Assembly (NCBI GenBank): GCA_015499995.1
Contig: JADNRV010000197.1
Location: 27,752 to 91,751, forward strand
Length of the DNA stretch: 64,000 bases
Reading direction: 5' to 3'
Source of the DNA: Flammula alnicola
Lineage: Eukaryota > Basidiomycota > Agaricomycetes > Agaricales > Strophariaceae
Part shown: in pieces, positions 56,603 to 64,000 of the stretch
Numbering within the stretch: position 1 is the first letter of the stretch
Layout of the letters: each line of letters opens with the position of its first letter
The notes under the pieces: generated by a model
Told to the model about the DNA's origin: nothing
What the model saw: only the letters and a program-made list of their open reading frames with translations
The model's database searches: none
Made by a program: the position numbers and the translations under genes

Positions 56603-59062
56603 ATGATTCCCTCTCTCAAATATCGCACTTTGTCGGTCGCCCGTTCTGCCGTTTCCTCAAGCAACGTCTACGCCAAAACCGTGAATCCCGACAAAGCTCT
56701 CCGTTCCTCACGAGCTATCGATTACCCCAAGCAAATCATCTACCTCCTCGCCAGCTTCACCGCTCTCGTCTCGCTATGCCACTTCCTTTCTTTGGGTTAT
56801 CGTTACGCTACCCGAAACCGGGTGTACGCTGCCAAAAAGAAGACCGCAATTTCCTTGCGCAGACTACCCGCTGCGGTCGCCGATTCAGCCAGGGCGGTGA
56901 CGTTCAGATGGACGCTCGCCCTCGGGTCGTCCTACACCCTCAACCTGGCTGAAGTATTTTTGACGCTCGGATACATTGCTGTCCTGCTCACGTGGACGTT
57001 CGTAAACTGTAAGTCCTCTGCCTACATATTTCATAACGCAGTCTAACCCTTCCCGAACAGCAACGACTGTGGCCGGCGTCAAAGTCGACCCTGGTTATTA
57101 CGCGAACAGAGCAGGCAATATCGCTACTTCCCAAATGCCCATCCTGGTCGCTCTCGGAATGCGGAACAACCCCATATCTTGTCAGTCGTCGCCCTTCAGC
57201 TAGAAAGATAGAACCCTGATGATTGTTCTTTTATCCTTAGGGCTTACGGGTGTTAGCTACGATCGAGTAAGTTACCAAAAAAGTTAGCGACATATCTCTC
57301 ATAGGCCATTCTATAGATTAATTTTTTGCATCGTCTGTTGGCACGGGTTATATGTATCCTGAGTTGGATACATGGCGGAGGACGTGTAAGTCATAAGTCT
57401 TCTCTCTACTTCTGTCATACGCTGTCAAACTAACCTTTCTTTACATAATATAGATTGTGACCGGGTCAGTTCGTTCTTCCTACTCTCTCATGGAAATTTA
57501 TACGAACCACACACAGGTTGGGAGGAAATGATAGCATTACCAAGACCTGGATGCAGGCCGGAATTTTGGCTTCAACATCGATTTCGTTGATGCTCATCCT
57601 TACAATCCGCCCAGTTCGTGAGCGGAGCTATGAACTCTTCCTCCTCGCCCACTTCATATTTGCCTTGTAAGCTTTCCTTTCACCAACTCTACTATTCCAA
57701 TGCAATACTCTTACTGATGCGAAATCAATAGTATCTTCGTCTTGGGCGCGTATTTCCATGTCGCCTCCAGGCAGTAAGTCTTGAACGTTTGAACCTCCAC
57801 CTCTGATTTTTCCCTGACGCCGGATTTAACATTGTAGTATGGCCTACTTCGGCGTCTGGCCATCGATGATTATTTGGGGGCTCGAGCGCTTCTTTCGCCT
57901 GGTACGACTGGCAGTCTACAACTTCGGGTACCTGAACCCTAGGTCGTCCGAAACATCCAGAAAGTCTCTGGACGCTTCTGTCGAAGTTCTCTCCAACCAA
58001 TCCCTCAGGGTCACGATCCATCGCCCGAAGATTTTCCACTGGCGTCCCGGACAAACCGCGTTCTTGGCATTCCCAACGGTTTCAAAATCCCCTTTCGAGT
58101 CGCATCCGTTTACGATGTCGACCATCGACGACGACCCAACGTCCAACCAAAAGAAATTGGTCTTCATTATCCGTGTTCGTAAGGGCTTCACGCAACGGCT
58201 TTCTCGAGTCGCTTCGCCCGATAAGACGTACAAGGTCTTCATCAACGGGCCGTACAGCTCTCCTCCCACCCTCATGGGATATCAGACTGTGATTTTGATC
58301 GCTGGTTTGTTATTTATCCAAGGCGACATATATTTAATTTGACGAAGTGACCGATAGGTGGATCTGGAGTCGCCTTCACTCTTTCCCTTCTATCAGATCT
58401 TATAAGGTGAGAGGACTCGCCTACCATACTTCTAAGTATTGACTTTTCTCCGTAGTCGGGCAAAGCGCAATGAGCACGCCTGCGAAAGGGTCGTATTCGT
58501 ATGGGCGCTTCGACACTTGGGTCAGTAAACCGTTTTCACCGTCAGCCTAAGCCTCTGCTCATCTTTGTTATTTATTAGAGCACGTTCAGTGGATAGAAGA
58601 CCATCTCTCAGCGCTATTGAAAGACGTTCCTTCGTCCATCTCAGTCGACATCAAGATCTATGTTACATCGCCTGCTCCCCCTACTGAAGAAAAATGGGAC
58701 GATGATTCGAATGGAAATGGTTCGAAGGAATCACTGGACGGCAGCGACAGTCTCGAGTCGGAACCAAACCTGCTTGAATCGCCCTATGTCAGCCTGGGTC
58801 ACGGACGACCGGATGTATCTTCTCTTATCAGTGACGAAGTCGCGAGTGCCACTGGTAGTATATCAGTCAACGGTATGTGACCCCTGTGAAAAGCTGGCGA
58901 CATATTCTTGTTTACTCACATACTACCCGTTCTGATCTCACAGTTTGCGGTACTCACTCTTTGGCGGAAGCAGTAAGGAAGGCGACTCGCAATCCTCGTC
59001 CTATGGATATTCTTCGAGGAGGTCCGACTGTCACTCTCCACGTCGAAGCTTTTGGAAGCTGA
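56603..59062 (+). CDS. Ferric reductase transmembrane component
   Basis: Membrane flavocytochrome that moves electrons from NADPH through FAD and two hemes to extracellular Fe(III) or Cu(II). Twelve exons: 56603-57008, 57061-57180, 57241-57266, 57317-57385, 57454-57464, 57517-57666, 57732-57773, 57838-58304, 58358-58406, 58456-58520, 58579-58872 and 58944-59062. They total 1,818 nt, 605 residues, exactly in frame, and include an 11-nt micro-exon. Membrane segments near residues 45-70, 105-135, 210-260 and others carry the heme histidines (FLHRLL...WIHGGG and LLAHFIFAL...YFHVASRH). HPFTMS is the FAD-binding motif. GGSGVAFTLSLLSDL is the NADPH-binding glycine motif. CGTHSLAEAVR is the C-terminal cysteine-glycine pair (usually CGP). 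An acidic Ser-rich insert occupies about residues 490-550. Confidence 0.88.
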
Positions 59063-59200
59063 GTGAGTCGCTCCTTTCAGAAAAAAACGCAGTACTTAAA
59101 CATGGCTAACCTGCTGTGAAGTACCCTAGCGTCATCCTTCTCTATTCTTGCGATTTACATCCAATTTACATCAACACATCTCTGAATCCTCTAGAAAAAT

Positions 59201-59291
59201 TCTCTGTAGTAAATGAACGATGAAAAAGTCTCTCAACGTTAATGTTAGATTTTACAGTAGAGTCGAGGGGCTTGCGGAGTGCTTCCTTTAG
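59201..59291 (+). repeat. Direct repeat flanking HSP60, left copy
   Basis: About 90 bases with GTCGAGGGGCTTGCGGAGT and CTTCCTTTAG, preceded by AAATGAACGATGAAAA. The same order recurs at 62021-62106. Confidence 0.7.
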
Positions 59292-59580
59292 GATCGGACT
59301 CCCTAGACTATACACACACAACAAATACTTGTTACTTTAAGCGCGAGATTTATTCATGCTCAGGAAAAAGTAACTCGACGGGTTTTCAGGGTGGTTTCCA
59401 GCTCATGCCACAACAAATCGAAGAATTGAATGGTGGAATCGAGTGAGGGGGGCTAATATCCGTCTTTCAACGTCAGAGTAGACTCCGAGAAGCTCTTGGA
59501 GAAGCTGCATGCAGGCGAAGATATATTTGTAAGTAATAGTATTGATGTCGAGGACAAGAGGGGATATAGATCACGTGAGA

Positions 59581-59602
59581 TTCTAGAGTTTTCGATTTCG
59601 AA
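59581..59602 (+). promoter_or_regulatory. Heat-shock-element-like motif
   Basis: TTCTAGAGTTTTC (59581-59593) fits TTCnnGAAnnTTC with one mismatch, and TTTCGAA follows at once. It is about 110 bases upstream of the HSP60 start, a suitable place for an Hsf1 site. Confidence 0.45.
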
Positions 59603-59702
59603 AAAAACTTAAAAAGGGTTTCAGTGAATTCTCACAGTCGCTCTCTCTCTTTTTCCGAGTTCTCCTCCTCCTAGCTCATCCATCTGTACGCTCCTCAAAA
59701 AA

Positions 59703-60874
59703 ATGCACCGCCTGTCGACCACTTCATCCCGGTCTATCCGTCGTGCAGCTGCAAAAGCCTCAAGGTCGGCGACCCCTGCTCTGACCCGAGGCGCGCACAA
59801 GGATATCAAGTTCTCGAACGAGGGCAGAGCGAGCATTCTCAAGGGTGTCGACGTCCTGGCGAATGCTGTCCAAGTTACCTTGGGTCCAAAAGGTGGGTTG
59901 GGAGTTTTTGGAACGAGTTGCTTGGATTCTGACATAGGTTTACGTGTTTTTAGGTCGCAACGTCATCATTGAACAGTCCTTTGGTGGACCAAAGATCACA
60001 AAAGGTGGGTCTCTCTTCACTTTACACGTCTTCTGCGTCTCGTTGGACAATCATCATCTCTCTTGTCGAGTTTGTTGTGCTGATTAACCACCCTCACAGA
60101 TGGTGTCACTGTTGCAAAGGCCATCACATTGAAAGACAAGTTTGAGAACCTCGGTGCTCGGTTCGTTCTTTCAGTTCTGTTTAAAAATTCTCTCTAACTT
60201 ACATGTATATGTCAGCCTTGTTCAAGATGTCGCCCAAAAGACGAATGAGATTGCCGGTGATGGTACAACAACTGCCACCGTCCTTGCTCGCGCCATCTAT
60301 TCGGAGGGTGTCAAGAACGTCGCTGCTGGCTGCAACCCCATGGATCTCCGTCGAGGTTCGCAGGCTGCCGTCGACCGTGTCGTCGAGTTCCTGTCCAGCC
60401 ATACCAAGACCATCACCACCACTGCCGAAATTGCCCAAGTTGCTACCATCTCCGCCAATGGCGACACCCACGTCGGCAACCTCATTGCCCAGGCGATGGA
60501 GAAGGTTGGAAAGGAAGGTGTTATCACCGTCAAGGAGGGCCGTACCATTGAGGATGAGATTGAAATTACCGAGGGCATGCGCTTCGACCGTGGTTACATC
60601 TCGCCTTACTTCGTCACCGACGTCAAGTCGCAAAAGGTCGAATTCGAGAAACCGTTCATCCTTCTCTCTGAGAAGAAGATCTCGCTCCTCCAGGACATCC
60701 TTCCCACCCTCGAAGCTGCTGCCCAAGCCCGTCGCCCCCTCGTCATCATTGCTGAGGACATTGACGGTGAGGCTCTTGCCGCTTGTATCCTCAACAAGCT
60801 CCGTGGCCAGCTCCAGGTCGCCGCCGTCAAGGCTCCTGGATTCGGCGACAACCGCAAGTCCATCCTCGGCGATC

Positions 60875-60911
<37 letters not shown>

Positions 60912-61719
60912 GCTCGACATCAAGCTCGAGCGCGCCACCGCTGACATGCTCGGCTCCACCGGCTCTATCTCCATCACCAAGGACGACACCATCGTTCTCA
61001 ATGGGGAGGGCTCCAAGGATGCCATCCAGGCACGCTGCGAGCAGATCCGCTCCATCGTCGCTGACCCGACCACCTCGAGTTCGACAGGAGCAAGCTCCAG
61101 GAGCGCCTCGCGAAGCTTTCGGGTGGTGTCGCTGTCATCAAGGTCGGTGGCGCCTCCGAGGTCGAGGTCGGCGAGAAGAAGGACAGGTACGACGATGCCC
61201 TCAACGCCACGCGCGCCGCTGTCGAGGAGGGCATCCTCCCGGCGGTGGTGTCGCGCTCCTCAAGGCCTCTCTGCAGCTCGCGACCAACTCGCCTGGCTCC
61301 GGTGCGGGATCGACGAGTTCGCCCGTGTCGAACGATGCCAAGCCCATCCACACCTCCAACTTTGACCAGGAGCTCGGCGTGGCGATTATCCGGAGGGCCA
61401 TGACCACACCCGCGCGTGCGATCCTGAACAACGCGGGTGAGGAGGCGAGCGTCATCGTCGGCACGCTGCTTAAGCAGTACGGCGCCGAGGACAAGTTTGC
61501 ATGGGGATACGATGCCGCGAAGGGCGAGTACGTCGATATGATCAAGGCGGGTATTGTCGATCCGCTCAAGGTTGTGCGGACGGCGCTCGTGGACGCGAGT
61601 GGTGTTGCTAGTCTGTTGACGACAAGCGAGTGCTGTGTGGTTGACGCACCTGAGGAGGACAAGCCGCCTGCGGGGGTATGCCCGGAATGGGAGGCATGGG
61701 AGGCATGGGAGGATTTTAA
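59703..61719 (+). CDS. HSP60: Mitochondrial chaperonin HSP60, with three apparent frameshifts
   Basis: GroEL-type chaperonin of the mitochondrial matrix. Exons: 59703-59892, 59954-60004, 60100-60160 and 60216-61719. The N-terminus [20 protein letters not shown] is an Arg/Ser-rich presequence; mature text begins [20 protein letters not shown]. Typical blocks are [36 protein letters not shown], the helical apical-domain text [10 protein letters not shown], and [15 protein letters not shown] [13 protein letters not shown]. Within exon 4 the frame must change three times, each by one missing base: near 61077 (before [17 protein letters not shown]), near 61240 ([10 protein letters not shown]) and near 61674 (in a G5 run before the GGM-rich tail). 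With these corrected the protein has about 602 residues and ends in a GMGGMGG repeat with TAA at 61717. Errors in the sequence are more likely than a pseudogene because everything else is conserved. Confidence 0.85.
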
Positions 61720-62332
61720 ACTGAGGTGATGTCCGGCTCTAAGACTGGCTCTGCTTCGCTATGAGATTGGCTCGTGGAGCTAGTGAAGAGGATACGACGA
61801 TGTCGAAGAGAGTCAAGAGGAGGAGAGGATCATTAAAAGGATTTGATTTTTTCCCTTTATGTGACATTTGCTTTTTTATTACCATACTTGCTACATGCAC
61901 ATATCATCCACTATATGTCCCCCCATCATCATGCATTATTCTTATGCTTCAGCTACCCTTCATAGTTAGGTTATTTTTTTAGTGTATATTGTTATCTAAT
62001 GCAAACCTGCCACCACTCACTCTCTAAGTAAACGAACGATGAAAATTTTCTCAACGTCAATGCAGATTTATGGTGAGTCGAGGGGCTTGCGGAGTACTTC
62101 CTTTAGTCTTGAACCCTTGCATTTTATATTAGCGTAGTCCATGCAGCTAGTCTACACGTAAGCTTGAACGTTTGAACTGCGAAGATATCTTCACGCCATG
62201 TCAATGATATGAAACAGTCCTGATTTGGATGTCATTGAAACTTGGGGTTAGGGTCAAAGATGTTTTGAGTCTGAGATAATCTTGCACAACACACATACCA
62301 CCTCCGCTCTTCATCACCGCCCATCCACAGTA
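61720..62332. other. Intergenic HSP60 / eIF2-alpha
   Basis: HSP60 3' region followed by the right direct repeat (62021-62106) and the eIF2-alpha promoter. No gene seen. Confidence 0.5.
62021..62106 (+). repeat. Direct repeat flanking HSP60, right copy
   Basis: Same orientation and order as 59201-59291: TCTCTAAGTAAACGAACGAT, then TCAACGT, then GTCGAGGGGCTTGCGGAGT and CTTCCTTTAG. Confidence 0.7.
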
Positions 62333-63661
62333 ATGCGTTACTACGAACAAAAGTATCCAGAAGTTGACGAGCTGGTGATGGTGCAAGTGCGCCAGATCGC
62401 CGAAATGGGAGCATATGTAAAATTGGTAAGAGACGAACAAGCTCTTGGTCGAAAAGCAGAACGCTGAGCTCGATTTTGCAGCTCGAGTACGACAACACAG
62501 AGGGAATGATCCTGCTCTCTGAGCTATCGCGTCGTCGTATCAGATCAGTGCAGAAGCTTATCCGAGTAGGCAGAAACGAGGTTGTCGTCGTGCTGCGAGT
62601 TGACAAGGAAAAGGGTCCGTTGCGCTACAATTTAGATGATCATATTGCTCAACCTCAACCACCATCCAGGCTACATTGACCTTTCAAAACGTCGTGTTTC
62701 TCCAGAAGATATCGTAAAATGCGAAGAACGATATCTCAAGTCGAAAACCGTAGCATCCATCCTGCGGCATGTTGCATCAAAAATTCCGTCTGTCCACGCA
62801 GACGGCGGAGACAAGGAGGCAGCACCAGCAGCTGAACCCGCAGACAAGGAGCACAAAAGGGCTGCCCGCAAAGCGCGGCAGGCAGCTCATGAGGAAGATG
62901 GCGTTGAGCACGAAATTCCAGGCGGAGCCAACGAGGATGAAAAACTCGAGCAGTTGTACGAACAGATCGCCTGGCCTCTCGGAAAGAAATACGGGCATCC
63001 GTACGATGCTTTCAAACTTGCTCTGACGTGCGTCCCTGTTTATCAACCAGGTTTCTTCCTCTCACCGCGTCTTTTTCCAGCGAACCCGACACTGTGTTCT
63101 CCTCGATCACGCCGCCCATCCTAGGGTCGACACTATCCATCCTAACGAGTACTATTGCCAGACGTCTGACGCCACAACCCATCAAGCTTCGTGCGGATAT
63201 TGAATTGACCTGCTACACCCCGGCTGGTATCGACGCCATCAAGAAAGCCCTTCGTACCGGCGAAAAACAGAGCAGCGAAGCCGTCCCCATCAAAGCGAAG
63301 CTGGTCGCCCCCCCTTTGTATGTGCTTAGCACAAACGCTACAGACAAAGTCAGTTGGCACCGATCTTAAACATTGCAGAGGATCCTCATATTTTTTCCCC
63401 TTCTTGCAGTACGCTGCTGTCGAACGGCTGGAACGTGCTATCGAGGCCATCCAAGCCTCGATCGAGATCCAAGGTGGTAGCCTCACTGTGAAGATGAAGG
63501 TAAGCTTTTTAATCTTGTATCTACCAAGTACATCTAATATCGTTCATCAGCCCAAGGCCGTTTCGGAGACGGAGGAACAAGATCTCGCTCAGCTCATGGC
63601 GAAGGCTGGCCAAGAAAACGCGGAAGTTTCGGGAGACGAAGATGATGAAGACGTGCTATAG
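62333..63661 (+). CDS. SUI2: Translation initiation factor eIF2, alpha subunit
   Basis: Subunit of the eIF2 GTPase complex that brings initiator Met-tRNA to the 40S ribosome. Six exons: 62333-62425, 62482-62614, 62670-63027, 63081-63348, 63410-63499 and 63551-63661. They sum to 1,053 nt, 350 residues, in frame. An S1-type OB fold (residues about 8-85) carries the regulatory loop [12 protein letters not shown]; Ser47 here is the position known as Ser51, the target of Gcn2-type stress kinases. [14 protein letters not shown] follows, then the helical domain. A Lys/Ala/Glu-rich insert at about residues 125-165 makes the protein longer than the usual about 300. The C-terminal alpha/beta domain ends in an acidic tail DEDDEDVL. 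It is the best-conserved gene in the window. Confidence 0.92.
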
Positions 63662-64000
63662 GATTCCTCTTAGTCTTCAAGACGCTATGTACTCTATAGA
63701 TATCCGAGTTCATAATCCATGACGGAATTGCTCCTCTGTCGGGAAAACCCACCGTTGTAGCCCTGTGCTAAGTATCTTAAGCACTCCCGGCCCGTGCATG
63801 TGCCATGAATCCAGTTATGCTTCCGGGATTTTGACACCTCTGGTATCGTGTCCTACATGCCATGGCCACCTTTACTCAAGTAGCAGGGGGGCCTTAGCTT
63901 CCTACCTAGATATCCTGTGCATCTTTTGATGTAGGTTTGTGATCGGCAATCTTTTGTCACACATTATTGAAGCACAGCCCAATGACCCGAAGCTATACAT
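63662..64000. other. Downstream region, no gene seen
   Basis: 3' flank of the eIF2-alpha gene; no frame or repeat supported. Confidence 0.5.

Larger units (their letters stand above)
59063..59702. other. Intergenic, HSP60 promoter region
   Basis: Contains a repeat copy at 59201-59291 and heat-shock-like motifs at 59581-59602. Pyrimidine-rich CTCTCTCTCT lies at 59641-59650 just before the HSP60 ATG, as is common for highly expressed fungal genes. Confidence 0.5.

Noticed and set aside
60199..60726. 175-codon minus-strand open frame antisense to HSP60, and other antisense frames at 60606-61073 and 61201-61662
   Set aside because: They are shadows of a strongly biased, conserved coding exon; their translations have no family character.
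60203..61240. Plus-strand frame of the 508-codon ORF before its HSP60-like end
   Set aside because: Arg/Ser-rich off-frame reading of HSP60; only the part after about 61240 is real, because of the frameshifts.

Overview
This window is fungal nuclear DNA, most likely from an agaricomycete basidiomycete (inference). The coding part has dense short introns (about 45-100 nt, GT...AG). Long stretches are filled with element types common in mushroom genomes: non-LTR retrotransposons with an RNase H-like domain and a C-terminal zinc-knuckle, Copia-type LTR elements, hAT-like TIR elements, a KDZ-like fragment, and DUF6532-like and HNH-nuclease proteins. Telomere-like CCCTAA arrays fit a TTAGGG-type telomere. 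No bacterial or organellar signal was seen.

Bases 1-48,200 are a transposon graveyard. At 1-7,340 there are two 5'-truncated non-LTR copies with poly(A) tails, an antisense copy with ORF1 zinc knuckles and an ORF2 endonuclease/RT, and a Copia LTR followed by a half-initiator-tRNA primer site and a gag fragment. At 7,340-25,600 lie decayed genes plus copies of a high-copy TIR family (called GGAGTCCA here, hAT-like, 8-bp target duplications). These copies sit inside an RT gene, inside a DUF6532-like exon, and inside a second TIR family. At 25,670-31,392 is a large inverted duplication whose two arms each carry an F-box gene. At 31,800-32,540 is a minisatellite of about 30 units. A degenerate gene with recombinase-like motifs and more LTR debris follow. 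At 42,900-48,230 there is an island of at least seven different foldback or TIR elements; two of them enclose telomere-like arrays, and one interrupts an open frame leading into an HNH gene.

Bases 48,249-63,661 are gene-rich. In order they hold an HNH nuclease gene (+), a decaying dimeric alpha/beta-barrel (EthD-like) pseudogene (+), ribokinase (-), a CCCH zinc-finger protein (-), a ferric reductase (+), mitochondrial HSP60 (+) and eIF2-alpha (+). Exon models for ribokinase, CCCH, ferric reductase and eIF2-alpha are each an exact multiple of three. HSP60 needs three single-base insertions to stay open. The ferric reductase has a tight cluster of ATCWGATAA (iron-responsive GATA-factor) sites upstream. 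The genes do not form a pathway; they are ordinary housekeeping and metal-uptake genes next to a repeat-rich, possibly subtelomeric or heterochromatic, block.
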